Origin: Bryoerythrophyllum caledonicum
Taxonomy: Eukaryota; Streptophyta; Bryopsida; Pottiales; Pottiaceae
Direction: 5' to 3'
NCBI GenBank assembly: GCA_963971425.1
Contig: OZ020515.1
Coordinates: 22,192,637-22,256,636, forward strand
Length of the DNA stretch: 64,000 nt
Part shown: piece by piece, positions 45,600 through 58,114 of the stretch
How positions within the stretch are numbered: position 1 is the first letter of the stretch
Layout of the letters: every line of letters begins with the position of its first letter
The notes under the pieces: model-generated
Told to the model about the DNA's origin: nothing
The model's input: the letters and a program-made list of their open reading frames with translations, nothing else
Databases searched by the model: none
Translations under genes and position numbers: made by a program

Positions 45600-48500
45600 C
45601 AAATTCTGGAGGGGATATCGCTTACAAGGTCCTAGTCATGAGCGTAATTCCAGCCCTAATATGTGCAAGATGTAGTGTAGCAATTGTCCGATCTAACCCT
45701 ACTAGGGTTGACAATAGTTGCTTAGTTAGGGTTGAATTAATTTGACTCAACTTGAGTCGAATTAACCCTAATTGTTTTGCTACTTCGTTCCTTGTTGTTT
45801 CCTGAATTTTTATGCTTAACTTGATGAGGCATGTAACAATTCAAACTGGACGACAGAATTGGTCCAAACAGGACGACCAACAGACACTTAGGTCACGCGA
45901 CTTCAAGCAACTATAACTTTTCGACCGTAACCGAGAATTGAATTATTGTTTTGCCTAACGATACTAGCTTCTTATGATCAACTTTACTACGCATTAAGAG
46001 TCCAGATCAAACTCATGGACCGCCCTCAATTGTAATGACCAGCAGTGAATCAACATACACAGTCCACAACAAGGCACTCGGTGTCACCACACCCCATCAG
46101 CTACCCATCCCATCATTGATATTCATAAATCCAGCTCATGCATGTGGTAAAGATCACAACACCATCGACGGGGTCATTCATTAACTTGGGGTTGAAATTC
46201 GCACTGTCCACAATCGTGGTCAGATACATGGCTCACACCGCACGATAAACTGTGGCTAGCATGATTGCATGCAATCAAGATTCACTTAGGAACCCTAAAC
46301 CTAAAGCTAGGCCAATTTGGACAACGCTTCTGTGCAATTAATTCTACCAGACGAATTCATCACATGTGGCATGACTCTGGCACTACAACAACCATCATTC
46401 ATGGCAAGATCATTGGAAGGAAATTGGGCATTCAAGGCAAGATTGTTTCATACTTCCGGTTGCCCTTGTCTTCGTGAATTGTGGTGTGCTGCCAGCCCAC
46501 CTCCGCATCACTGCCACCGGCTCGGCTCCAGCCTCTACGCCATGCCATTCCGCTCCTGTGGATCAACTTTGATTCTCCTTCCGCCGACGTCACCAACGTA
46601 CGATGCAACCTCCACCTTCCGTTGCTTTAGCCCCGGTCTCACGGCCAAGCCTCTACCATTTTGCAGTCACCTCGCCTTCATCCAGCTCTCATCAGAGACC
46701 TACATCGGACTCCTCTTCACAGGCAAACTAGGTCTCTTCCTCCGAGAGGTGCCATCGGTGCTGCTCGTCGTCGATTGCCAATACCACTCCCCAGATCCAG
46801 CAACACAGCTTCCACCCTCTAAGGTGCTTCCCGGCGGGATCCATTTTTGATCTCTTGAACGCTCACGCCTCACTTCCTCTCGGAACCTCTTCTCTCAACG
46901 TTAAAAAAACATTGATCGCAAGAGCTCAATCCTGCGCCTACTCGCGGCTCGCAGCTCGCTCCCGTGTGAAGCCACTTCCAAAGCCACGCCGCTCCACCAG
47001 CTCTCGCTCTAGCTTGCATTCCTTAACTCATCCTTGCAACCGCTCCCCACGCGCAGCGCTCGATGCCAGCCGCTAGCTCTGACACAACCTCCGGGGCGCT
47101 CCTCCGAGTCCGATCTCCTCAGGGCTCTTCCCGTACGGACTCACACGGGGCTCTTCCCCGGTCTTTCTTGATGTCTCTTCTCTCCGCATAGAGAGCTCTC
47201 TTCTTTCCCCCAGGCACTCTCACCGGGGCTCTGGGTCTCATAGGTACCCTCTAACCTCTCTCTCCCGTCATCTCGAGCTCCGGCCACGACCCCCTTCGCT
47301 ACTCGGCTGAGACCCCTTCTTTGCAGCCACTGATCCTTGGTGGCTCACGAAATCTTGGAATAGAATAATCAAAATATAAAAATTCACAAAGAATTAAAAT
47401 AGTAATTATGGTTGGGCGATTATGGCCAGCCCATGATCGCCCTTAATTCTATCTTTAACATTTCTTTTAGTGTTTTTTTTATGCCACCTATTTTCTTCCG
47501 GGGCCGCATGCTTCCGGCTCATGCATGAGTTTTAGAGTAGCAGTAGTGGCCTCATCATGGCCGTCACTCCAAGAATTTTCCTTTTTATTATTTTGTTTTT
47601 TATATTTTTTAATGTTTGATTTTTTATCTCCTTATTTTGCGTTATTTTACTTCCATTCTTTTAGTCCTCATCCCTTTGCCGCCATTTGGCAGCTTCTTTT
47701 ATTCTCTTTTATTCAATTTCTTTTTCCATCCTTTAACGAGGCCTCATTTCATTGTGTTAAAAACACATGAGGTTGGCGATGTTTTTGTTTTAGTTTGGTG
47801 AGGGTCCTATTTCTATTTGTTTTATTTTTGGTTTTAATGATGTCTAATCCCACTTGAGCATGATGAATCCCTTGTTACCCAGGAAATAGACTTAATGAGG
47901 CCTGTTTGACGTAGTTAGCTACTAATTAATGGTTTTTCCTAGACTAATGGTACGACTTATTGCTCCTTAATGCTAATTAATGAATGTTTAGGCGTGAATG
48001 ACACCGAAAGCCGCTTTTTGGGCTCACACACCCCCTTGTTAGATTTAGGATTAGAGTTAGCTAAATTCTTAGTTACTCAGGTTTAGTAGCAATTTACAAC
48101 AGGGCTCAGAATTGCACCCGGCTACTAGTCCATAGACTAAGAAAATTTTGTACATACCTTAGAATTAGAAGACGGTGAGTCCGGTTCTCAGATCCAAAAA
48201 TTTCATATTTGATCTAGGAATTATCGGACTTCTAGAAGACTTAGTAGAGTTCTAGGACCTTTTGGCCGTCAGGATAAGATTTTCTGGATTACTTGCGGAT
48301 AAGGTAGAACTGAAACTTGGAACTTAACTTGTATTTCGTGGATGAATTTTACAAACCCATCATCTTGTTTTCTCTCGCTGAGAAAGTTTCAACCTCTCAC
48401 TATATTGGCTGTCTAGACATTGTCGTGTTGAGTGTTTTCTTGTGAGGAACATATCCATTGTGGTGATTAAGTTCTTTCGTGGTGAGCATTATTGTGCTTG

Positions 48501-49725
48501 CATTTAAAGTAACCGGATGAGGTTGGCATCTGGAGAATGCCCGGAAGAGCTGGAGAAGAGTTCAAGGAGAGGCCTGATACTTTTCAGGGTCCGGAGGTAG
48601 TCAGGAGAGGAAGAGACTTATTGCAGAGGTGTGCCTGGTAGTCTCTAGGACGGAGAAGCTCCATGTGGACCTGGACTCCTATTGAGGCCGGAATCTATCC
48701 CTGCGATAGGAAAAAAAATCTGATGCGTATGCCTAGAAGGAGTCCTCTTTGAAAACGGTACAATCCACTCGGTAGAATCACACCAGTACTCGCCGGAATG
48801 TCATCGTAGTCTGAACTTTTCTCTCCGTGACCACATCCGGATGGCCATCAGGATGTTGTGAGAGTGCTGGTTCAACTGCAACAATCATCCACCGGTTAGT
48901 GGAGTAGGAAGAGTGGATGTCCAACCACTTTAAGTTACGGGGCAGTGGGTGTCTAGCCACTTTAAATCATGAGACAGTGGGGAATCTGGCCACTTACACA
49001 CACATGATCAGTGGGCTTCTGGTCACTCGTTTAAACCGTCCGGAAGACTCTCTGAGGAAAGATAGAGATAAATAAAACTCCCTTTCAGTTGTCTGGAAAT
49101 TAGTTCCGGAAGCCATTGTAAGGAGTCCAAAATCCGGAAGGATTCGGATTTTTAGCAACCAAATGAATAGGAAAGCTAACCAATGGAGTATTGTTTAGTA
49201 ATTTTAGTTTTTGTAGTATATTTTGAAAGGAACAATAGGTCTCTGTGGGAACAAAACCGGAGCGGTTACTTTGGAAGCATTTAATGACAATTGAGTGCCT
49301 TCCGGAGGAATACTGACCCAACAATTTGCATCAAGAATGCATAATTGCTTTTAAGTATGATAAATAGAACTTAGGGTAGGAGGTGATTCTCAGCAACGAT
49401 TTCAAATTGATGACAATACAAAGATCATCACCCATATTGGACAAGTTGGATCTCGAGTCCAACTGTTATACATAAAACTAAAGAGACAACTACATGCTTG
49501 ACGTCAACTTGATATACCATCAATTGTTCTACGACAGGTGTCATATCCAATTGCGACTATTAATTGGATGGAAGCTATAGCAAGATTCTTCAAAGTTGAA
49601 CACTAGACTTTCAAGGACTCTCTTAAAGATTTATGTGATGAATTTGATGACAAGCACAAGCTAATGATGGTTATCGCGTAGTTATGAAGGAAATTCTTCC
49701 ATCATGTAAATATTAATATTATTGA
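45600..49725. other. gene-poor region
   Basis: No supportable gene. 46310-47080 has CT-rich open frames of up to 177 codons without motifs, which I do not accept. 48520-48700 reads as a protein-like relic (PDEVGIWRMPGRAGEEFKE) in a CCGGA-rich context like that of the 27 kb and 56 kb relics. A loose CAGTGGG...CCACTT repeat lies at 48916-49035. Confidence 0.4.
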
Positions 49726-50105
49726 TGTTAAAAGAAGTAAAGAGACGATTGCACAAGCAAGTGAAAGACACACAAGGCAATACAAACAATGCTTGGAGTT
49801 AGATGTTGTCTTCTTTCAATGGCCTTTACTTATACTACGACATAGTGGCATCTTATATATCTTGCAAGTGGCTTCTCAAGCAACTTGCAAATCCCTCTAT
49901 GTCAGCTCATGGCCACCCACTTGTCCTTCCTTATCCCATGCAAGACATATGGGTTGGTCCTACCTCTTTTACCTTGCGCCATACATATACATCTCAAGTT
50001 TCTTTCACCTCTCATCTTTTTCTCCTCATTTACTTTCCTCTCTAAATCTACCTCAGTAACCATTTACAATGTCGTAATAACTAGAAGCAACTCTTAACTC
50101 CAACA
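49726..50105 (-). repeat. copia-2 3' LTR
   Basis: 380 bp with TGTT/AACA termini. On the - strand it starts TGTTGGAGTTAAGAG right after the purine tract. The + strand start TGTTAAAAGAAG is shared with the 5' LTR fragment at 54887. Confidence 0.85.
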
Positions 50106-50164
50106 CTCCCACTTTACCAGTAGCTACCATCTCACAATCCCATCGCCATAGCAAATCTTTGATG

Positions 50165-51800
50165 CTACTCTCTCGTAAGTGTCTTTGTCAACACATCAGC
50201 CACCGTGTCTTCCGTTGGGCAATACTTGAAGCTTATCTCGCCGCTCTCCAACTTCTCAGGAATGAAGTGATGTTGCACATTAATGTGCTTCGCACGTGAG
50301 TGGTGTGTAGGGTTCTTTGCGAGGGCTATGCTCCCTTGATTATCACACATGATGATCAATGCTTCTTCTTGAACAAACTCCATATCCGCCAAGAGCTTGC
50401 GAAGTCAAATGGTCTCTTTTGTACTTTGGCTACTTGCCATATAATCCGCCACCGTTGTGAGTAAGACAATGGTGGGTTGCCTCTTGCAATTCCAAGAGAT
50501 GGCACAATCTCCAACAAAGAACACATATCCTAATGAAAAACAACGTTCAATTGCATCTACAGCCCAATCTGCATTGCAATAGCCCTTGAAAGCAATGTCT
50601 TTACCGCCAAGCCACAATTTGTAGTCTTTGGTACCTTGCAAATACCGTATGTTGCAATCGCCGCACTCCATCGAAATGGTTTAACCCTAGACATGAATTG
50701 GCTCACCATGCTCACCACAAAACAAGGTCAACCCATGTGGCCACCATGGCATCCATCAATGATCCAACTCCACTCTTGTATGTCACGCTTTCCATTTCAC
50801 CTTGAATGACTTGAAACTCTTCCTCTGAGATCTTCAATAACTTGGCATTCGTACCAAGTGGTATTCTGATAGGCCTCTACTCTTCCTTGTTGAAGCGCTT
50901 AAGCACCTCTTCAATAAACTCTTTTGGCTCATGGTGATGGTGCGTGCCTTACAGCCCCTCGCAAATTCCACACCAAGGCAATACTTCAATTTGTCAAGAT
51001 CAGTCATGTCAAACTCGGCGTCGAGCTTGCCTTGAGCCACGTCAACTTGGCTAAAAGACTAGCCAAGATAATCAAAACATCCACATCGATGAGCACTATT
51101 AACAAGTACTCACCTGTTCTTTGCTTGATGTATAATGAGTGATCTGCTTCACTTCTTGTAAAGCCCTCTTTGATGAAAAATGAGGCGATTCATTGGCACC
51201 AAGCCCTTGGTGATTGATTGAGTCCGTACAACGACTTCTTGAGCTCGCACATAAGATGCTCAAATTCTCTCATATCAAAACCTTGGGGTTGGCTCATGTG
51301 GATGTCCTCTTCCAAATTGCCATTAAAAAATGCGGTCTTCACATCCATTTTATGGATCTCCAAATCCAATGCGGCTCCAAGCACAAGGATGCACCAAATG
51401 GTGTTGAATTTTGCAACGGAAACAAGGTCTCAAGGAAGTCCATTTCTTCAACTTGAGAGTATCCCTTTGCCACCAACAACGCCTTGTGGCGCACAACTTA
51501 ACTCGAAACATCCTTCTTCGTGCAAAACATCTACTTGCATCCGACGCTCTTGCGACCATTTTGAAACGAGCCAAGTTTCATTTTCTATGAGCGAGTCATA
51601 CTCTTCTTGCATGGCCGCCTCCCACTTGCTCGCATCCTCGGATCGCATGGCTTCACACACGTTCAATGGATCCTCGATAGTGGCCACATTGGCCGGCTCC
51701 ACTTCATGTTGTGGCAAGATGTGGTTCATCAACCACTCTCTAGGCGGCCGCCGCTCCCTCCTAAGATATCGTGGCTCTTCAGTGTTCATAATATCCTAAT
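50165..51800 (-). pseudogene. copia-2 reverse transcriptase and RNase H
   Basis: 51789-51448 (KWEAAMQEEYDSL) starts the RVT_2 domain. 51384-51190 continues (MDVKTAFFNGNLEEDI, KKSLYGLNQSPRAW). The catalytic YVDD region near 51110 reads LIDVDVLI, so the motif is degraded. 50671-50405 and 50392-50165 are RNase H (KDYKLWLGGKDI, CDNQGSIALAKNP, ADVLTKTL). Stops and frameshifts lie between all pieces. Confidence 0.88.
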
Positions 51801-52946
51801 CACCACTTCGTATTGATGTAGGTGTTGTTGAAGGCCCTATGGTTGCATCTTGCACCTTCTGCTTCACCATCCTCCGTCTTCTCTTTCTTGGAATCACTAT
51901 CATCCGTGGTATTTTGTTTAGAAGATTCGTCCACGAGAACCAACGAAGGCGTCTCACTACTCCCAGTTGGACTCATCTCCAAATTATAACCAACACTTGA
52001 GCTATCTTCAACAAACACCACATCACGACTCTGAATGATATTCTTTGTCTCAACACACATGAGGCAATATGCCTTGGTGCCCTCGCAATAATCAAGAAAC
52101 AAACATTTTGTGCCTTCCAAATCAGGCTTATCCCTCTTTGCACCCGGCATCATTGCATATGCAATGCATCAAAATCACGCATCTGTGCAATGCATGGCTT
52201 GCGGCGGTTCCAAGCATTTTGTGGTGTGATGGTGACAAGCGCCCTAGTCGGACACCGATTGCGGATATACACAACAATGATCACTACTTCTGCCCAAAAA
52301 ACAAGCTTGAGCCGTCAAGCATGGATCGTGCTCCTTGCCATCTCCACAATGGTACGCTTAGCTCGCTTGGCCACTCCATTTTACTCGGGCATATACGGTG
52401 TTGATGGTTGCCTCTTGATGCCGTGTTGCTTCAAGTAGCCTCGAAATGCCTTAGAGATGAACTCTCGACCATTGTCTATCCAAAACACCTTGATCTTCTA
52501 CTCCGATTGCTTCTCCGCAAGCGCCTTGAACTCCTTGAACTTCTCAAGGCACTCCCCTTTTGTCTTCAACGTGTAGAACCATACCTTCCTTGAAAAGTTA
52601 TCAAGAAAGGTTACAAAGTACCTTGCACCGCCAGTGGACATGGTCCTCATGGGGCCGCACACATCTGAATGTATAGTCTCCAAAGGCTTTGTGGCACGAG
52701 TCTTTGGAGACTATACATCTGAATGTATAGTCTCCAAAGGCTTTGTGGCCCTCCATCCTTTGGAAATGGTGCCCTATGTTGCTTGCCTTGCACACACCAT
52801 TCACAAAATGACATAGATGACTCATCTTTGCCAATGATCATGCCACTTACCATGCTTTGAAGAAAATGCACACTTCCCACATTCAAATGACCAAGTCGAC
52901 AATGCCAAAGCTCTGTGGCGCCAATCTTGCTTGATGATTCTGCCAA
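51800..52946 (-). pseudogene. copia-2 integrase
   Basis: 52946-52647 has ELWHCRLGHLN and CEWCVQGKQH (zinc-binding pre-integrase). 52683-52498 has METIHSDVCGP and FLDNFSRKVWFY. After a TAG the frame continues WIDNGREFISKAF, then PYMPE, TAA, NGVAKRAKRTI, where I would expect a Gln codon. 52153-51800 is the C-terminal region (GTKCLFLDYCEGTKAY). A local direct and inverted duplication at 52661-52749 disrupts the start of the core. Confidence 0.85.
52661..52749 (-). repeat. direct plus inverted duplication in copia-2 integrase
   Basis: A 35-bp direct duplication (52661-52695 and 52715-52749) brackets an inverted copy of part of the same sequence. 52671-52685 and 52702-52716 are exact reverse complements of 15 bp. 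Confidence 0.9.
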
Positions 52947-53890
52947 ATTGGCCGCATCCGCTTATATACCTTGGCGAAGGCCACTTGGTACAAGTTGTCT
53001 TCATGAGGAGCAACCGCAAGTACATCTCCATTAAATGCCTTCATTGAACACCAATCTATATTGAATTGCACCTTCATACCTCTTGACACAAGTTTACTCA
53101 CCAAGAGCAAGTCCGCTTGCAACTTAAGCACATGGAGGACGTCCTTGATTCTCATCCTCTTCAAACGCCCCCTTACGAATACTTCGACAACAATGGCATC
53201 GACTATAATGGCATTGACAAGACTATCATCACCTAAGTGCACGTTGCGTAATAGAATTACCTCATATGCATGAAATGCTGCCCGATGCAGTGTCATGTGT
53301 TTTTTGACGCCCGAATCCAAAATCCACTTACAAATGGATTTGGAATGAGGTCGATCTTGAGTTGCAAATGCATAGTCATCGTCCTCCTTGGCATGGTTGG
53401 CATTCTCCTTCTCTTTTGCTTGATTGGCGTTCTCCCGCTTCTCTATTTTCAGCTTAAAACAATTTCGTACAAAATGGCCCGGTTTGCCACAATTGTAGCT
53501 AACCTTGGGCTCGCCACGTGAGGATTAGTTGCCCCCTTTGTTTTGCCTAGATACGAAGGCCACATCAGTGCCATGCGCCTCCTTCTCCATGCGATAAGAC
53601 ATTTCGTGCATCATCTGTACAACTACAAACTCTATGGTGAGGTCTTTCATATGCAACGTCTCCAAGGCGGTGATCAAGTGCTCAAACGAGGGCGGCAAGC
53701 TCTCAAGTAAGGTCATCACCACATCTTCATCTTTGATGGGTACCTCCAAGCAATTGAGTTGATTCGCAAGTGCCTTAACTTGGTTGATATGGGTCAACAA
53801 GTCATCACCTTTTTGCATCTTGATTGTGAAGAACTTGCAACAAATGAAGAGGATGTTGGACAAGCTCTTTGTTTCGTGAATGTTGCACAA
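52883..53890 (-). pseudogene. copia-2 Gag, zinc knuckle and protease
   Basis: 53890-53525 is a UBN2-type gag core (LTHINQVKALANQL, LLESLPPSFEHL). A knuckle near 53490 reads SYNCGKPGHFVRNC, with Ser in place of the first Cys. The protease site near 53320 reads WILDSGVKKHMT, the D-S-G retained. Frame changes separate gag from the knuckle. Confidence 0.87.
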
Positions 53891-54886
53891 AGTCTTCTAT
53901 GCTTCCGCTAGTCCTTTAGAACTCTTGATGTGGGCAGGTTGGTTGTCCACCAAATTGAGTCCAATGACGCACATGGCCTTCTTCACACGCCGATTATAGT
54001 CCTTTATCACCTTTGGATCATCGCCGGAGGATGGAAGTTCCTTGAAGTCCTCAACAATCTCTCAAAGGTCCATGAGCTCCAATATCATCTCCATCTCGAA
54101 CTTCCAAAGGTTGAAGTTGTCCCCCTTGAACTTGTCAATGACCCTAGGACTTTCATTGTCGAATGTGGTAATGATGACACTTAAATAGCCAAGATTGATC
54201 CTACTAAGCTCCTAATGTGCACCAACACAGCTCAATCACTCAACTGAGGCCTTTCAATCTCTCAAATGAACAACTAAGCACCTTATACACTTAAATCAAT
54301 CTCTTCAAGGCTCTAATGTGCAAGAACAACCAATTGAGTCACCTCTAAGCTCAAATGTGCAAAGATACTACTCAAACATTCAAGGCGTCTCCTTCTAAAC
54401 TCAAATGTACACCTTTGCACGTCATTCAAATATATCAGCCCTTTCATTACTCAAAGATCCAAATATGGACTTTAATGGCTCCAATGAGCTTCTCGTAGAT
54501 TCCTATGTGCAACTATGCACCTCAATCACTCAAATCAACACCTTTACATATCAAACAAGCACATCCACTATGAATGAACACTTTCAAGGTTCAAAAGCTT
54601 GAATGTGTACAACCGCCGCTCTTTGCAACTCCTTGTGCCTTCACAAATCGCCTCCAATGCTCCAAATGAGCATTTTTTACCTCGTAAGCTTCAAATGAGC
54701 ATTTGTGCATCACCAAAACTCCAAAGCCTTTCTTGTAAAGTACTGAAGCTCCAAAGCCTTCCTTATGCACCTTCAAAGCTCAAAATCAGCCCTTGTGCAC
54801 TCAAACACTCTCAAGACCTTTTCCAAACAACTTAGCAACGAAACTTCACACTCGCAACTCACATGAGTGGGCCCATAACGTATTGA

Positions 54887-54978
54887 TGTTAAAAGAAACA
54901 AGTAGACAGATGGTTGCATAAGCAAGTGAAAGACACACAAGGTAGTACAAATAATTCTTGCAGTTAGATGTTGCCTTC
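54887..54978 (-). repeat. copia-2 5' LTR, truncated
   Basis: 92 bp matching the + strand start of the 3' LTR (TGTTAAAAGAA, CAAGCAAGTGAAAGACACAC, AGTTAGATGTTG). It stops at 54978, where TGTGGGAGTCTAAAACTCCC begins. Confidence 0.85.
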
Positions 54979-55384
54979 TGTGGGAGTCTAAAACTCCCAC
55001 TTGGTTGCCCCTATCAAAAAAATTAGTTAAAATAGGGTTTTTAGTATTAATTAACTAGAAAAGTAGTCAATATTGTATAGAATTAGATTAGATAGCGGAT
55101 AGCAAAATGAGGAAAATGCTTAAGTAGTTAATTAGGTTTATAGTGGTCATAAAACCGGGTCTTAAAATCACTAGTTTAAGTCCCGAAAAACAATTTCAAA
55201 AGACTCTCGGAAGAGATCTTGGGATATTTAAGTCTAAAATCACCACTTAACCTAAATTAACTAGTTAAGTTTAGGAGGTAGTTAGAAAGAGTTTAGATCT
55301 TCTAGATACTAATTCTTGTTTGAAAGAATTAGTAGTTAGTTATAGGATTAAAAGAGAAGACAAAAAAAAAAGCCAAAGGAAAAA

Positions 55385-55427
<43 letters not shown>

Positions 55428-55760
55428 ATGAAATACATATCCAGGTATCAACCCGGGTACGAACAAGCCCAGGTACCAACCCGGGTATAGGCTGATACTG
55501 GGGTACCCGGGTATCACCTGGGCAGTAGCCCGGGTAGCTCCAGCCGCCCTCAAAGTCCCCTCTCTCGAAATACTCATCTGCCGAATTTTCCCTCTTTCCA
55601 AAACTTTTGTTTCTCCTCCAGAAACTCTCCTCTCTGTCCCTCCTTCTCTAAAATCTCCCCCCCCTCAAATTTTCTTCTCTATCTCCCTCTCTAGTTCTCT
55701 CTCTCTCATAAGTTCTTCCTCTGTCTCTCTATTTGGTCTTTTTTTGGAGTTGGGGTTTTG
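54979..55760 (+). repeat. LTR-like sequence, copy A, inserted in copia-2 LTR
   Basis: It begins TGTGGGAGTCTAAAACTCCC, itself a short inverted repeat typical of LTR ends. It continues with the AT-rich body, an (AAAT)n microsatellite (about 55380-55430), GGGTATC units and a CT-rich tract. It matches 44505-43690 in reverse. Its position shows it arrived after the copia-2 element. Confidence 0.75.
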
Positions 55761-56087
55761 AAGAGGTAGTCAAAGAAGTGAAGAAGAGGTGGTGTAACTA
55801 GGAGGAAGAAGAAGAAGAAGAGGAGGCTTTTCAAGTGTCTTGAAGGTGGTAGAAGAGGTGCGCGGAAGCTAGGATTTGGCAGTGGTGGAGATTCCTAGAG
55901 TTTGAAGGTAGAACAGTGTTGCAGTTTGCAGAGTCAGTATTCCTTCGGAATGCACCTAATCGTCATTAAGTACTTCCAAAGTAAACCGCTCCCAGTTCGT
56001 TCCCACAAAGACCTGTTAATTCTTCTAGAAGCACTAAATAATCCATAAACACCAAGCACCAATCCACCGGATCCTCACAGTAGTTTC

Positions 56088-56410
56088 CGGGTCCTTCCAG
56101 ATTCTGGATTCTAATAATAGTTTCAGAATCCTTCCGGATTCCGGATTCTAGTGATAGATTCCGGATCCATCCGGATTCCGAGTTCTAATAATAGATTCCG
56201 GATCCTTCCGGATTCCGGGTTCTAATAATAGATTCCGGATCCTTTCGGAGTCCGGGTTTTAATAATAGATTCCGGATCTTTTCGGATTCCGGGTTCTAAT
56301 ATTAGATTTCGGATCCTTCTGGACTCCGGATTCTAATAATAGTTTTGGATCCTTCCGGATTTCGGACTTGTTACTCTAGTTTCCGAATCCTTCCGGATTC
56401 CGGATAACTT
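56088..56410 (+). repeat. minisatellite, about 38 bp x 8
   Basis: Units of the form GATTCCGGATCCTTCCGGAT plus a TCCGGGTTCTAATAATA tail repeat about eight times with increasing divergence at both ends. Each unit holds several CCGG sites and a dyad around GGATCC. Confidence 0.85.
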
Positions 56411-56449
56411 CTGATGGAGCCTAGGCGAGAAGATAAACGAGTCAAAGAG

Positions 56450-57610
56450 AGGAGGTTGCAGGTGCACTTAGAAGTGGGAAAACAAAGGTGATTCTTACCC
56501 ATGTTGGGTTTTTCTTGTTTGTACAAATTTCTTGTTTGTAAGTCTTTTTCTCTCTTTTCTTCGGCGGTGATCCCCTCAGTAAAATCCTCCCCGGTCTAGA
56601 GAAAAAGTTCCCCGGTGGACTCTATCTAGACCATATTATGACCTAGTATACATGTGAGTCTACATTAGTGTCACATTAATTGTTGTCTATTATCCTAGCC
56701 TTACGGCAAGTTATTCTTTTAAGTTTTCTCTATCTTCCTATCATTTTTAGGTCTTGCCCACATTTTCTATTTTTTTCCAGGTCTTCCCGGTCAACCGGGA
56801 AAACCTCTTTCTAAGTCCTTGTCTCCCTAGTCCTTTCCTTACGATGATTTTTTGTGACCTTGTGTTGTTAGTATGTTACTAGATACGTGAGACACCTATT
56901 CTAGCAAAGTGTTCCGGAGTTGTCCACCGGTTGACCGGTAGATTTGTGTTTCCGGGCCGGACCGGAGTTCGTGACAAGTTAATAGGGAGATTGGTGGAAG
57001 TACATGCATTTCAAGGATTTTGTCCACCCCGGACAACATGGCTCTACCGGTGAGTCGGGTGGATTCTTCATCCTCCAAGGAGTGGGGCGTGAAGGTCAAC
57101 AAAAGAAAAAGAAACCTCCCGGAAACTTCAACCGGGAAGGAATCGGTAGACCTCCCGTCCTCAACCCTGGAGTCCTGGTAGAGTCCTCTGTGGCCATACT
57201 AATTGAGCTTAAGGAGACTCTGCATGTATCTATAGATACACCCAACCTTCCGGTGGATATCTCCACTCCACCGGTAGACCTCCCGGTAGATATTTCCAAT
57301 CCACCGATAGACCTCCCGGTTGAGACATCCGACCTCCCGGTGGATCCTCTCGACCATGTGAGTACTTCCAACCGTAATGACAATCCTTATATGTATCAAT
57401 CGGAAGAGTCTTCCGGTTGAGTCTTTGTTATATGTTATGTGTTATTGTTGGTTTACCCCACCGGTTGGTGGGAAGTTGTTTTAATTTGCTAGATTTAAAC
57501 ACTAAGGTGAGAGTAGTGATGTCGATGGGGCCCCATTGCACACCCGGTCACTAATACTTGAGTGGTTTCTCCGGCTACTTATTATTGTTAGATGCCCAAT
57601 TCAACTATTT
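56450..57610 (+). repeat. 1-kb repeat, copy 2 (inverted partner 29620-30605)
   Basis: It matches the reverse complement of 29620-30605 from the AGGAGGTTGC region to CTCCGGCTACTTA. Small insertions in this copy lengthen the PVD-coding part by extra repeat units. Confidence 0.85.
57004..57420 (+). CDS. hypothetical PVD-repeat protein, copy 2
   Basis: A 138-residue frame with a polybasic stretch (QQKKKKPPGNF) and a longer run of PVD-type repeats (TPPVDLPVDISNPPIDLP), ending EESSG. It is homologous to the - strand frame at 29821-30186. The extra repeat units compared with copy 1 indicate unit gain or loss. Family unknown; likely part of a mobile element. Confidence 0.45.
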   Translation: MHFKDFVHPGQHGSTGESGGFFILQGVGREGQQKKKKPPGNFNREGIGRPPVLNPGVLVESSVAILIELKETLHVSIDTPNLPVDISTPPVDLPVDISNPPIDLPVETSDLPVDPLDHVSTSNRNDNPYMYQSEESSG

Positions 57611-58114
57611 CTGGACTATGAGGTGAATTCTGGACTAAGGACTAAAAGAAAGATCCGGAGGTGTGCCTCATAAAAGATAGTGAAGCATAAAAGTCGAGGA
57701 GTTTAGAGTACTTTTTAAACATTAAATGCATCACCAATGACACTTATGAAAGAAGAAATGGCCAGAGCGACCAAATTTGAATTTAGACAATACGTGAGTC
57801 CGGAACATGCAGCCGGATATCTCTGAGTGAATATCAAAGTGGAAACTAGAAAAAGAACCGAGTCCTGAAAACAGAAATTGATGGACATACTGTACATCAC
57901 AAATGTGTGGTTGGGAAAAATGTGGTAGGGAAAAATGGGACAGAGATGCGGATAGAAATTACTCGCAATTGATAGAACATACAACTGGATATCTCCGGAT
58001 GAAATCAGAGTAAGAGTCTAGTACTAAACTGTTTCATTATACGAAAGTATCATACAATATATAAAGGGTGGTCGTTGATAAGAGGCGCGTGTAATCTACG
58101 GAGAATCAATTCAG
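57611..58114. other. intergenic, no gene seen
   Basis: No exon recognised. Two of the four YGGAKATCTC motifs lie here (57811 and 57983). Confidence 0.4.

Larger units (their letters stand above)
49726..54978 (-). mobile_element. Ty1/copia LTR retrotransposon, second copy family, decayed
   Basis: On the - strand the order is gag, zinc knuckle, protease, integrase, RT, RNase H. A TGTT...AACA LTR lies at 49726-50105, with its polypurine tract GGTAAAGTGGGAG just upstream (- strand). The matching 5' LTR begins at 54887 but is cut at 54978 by an unrelated LTR-like sequence. Many stops and frameshifts make the copy inactive. The LTR fragments share CAAGCAAGTGAAAGACACAC. Confidence 0.93.

Noticed and set aside
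46317..46850. 177-codon + strand ORF
   Set aside because: Pyrimidine-rich DNA giving Ser/Pro/Leu-rich translation, no domain, and no supporting splice or neighbour context.
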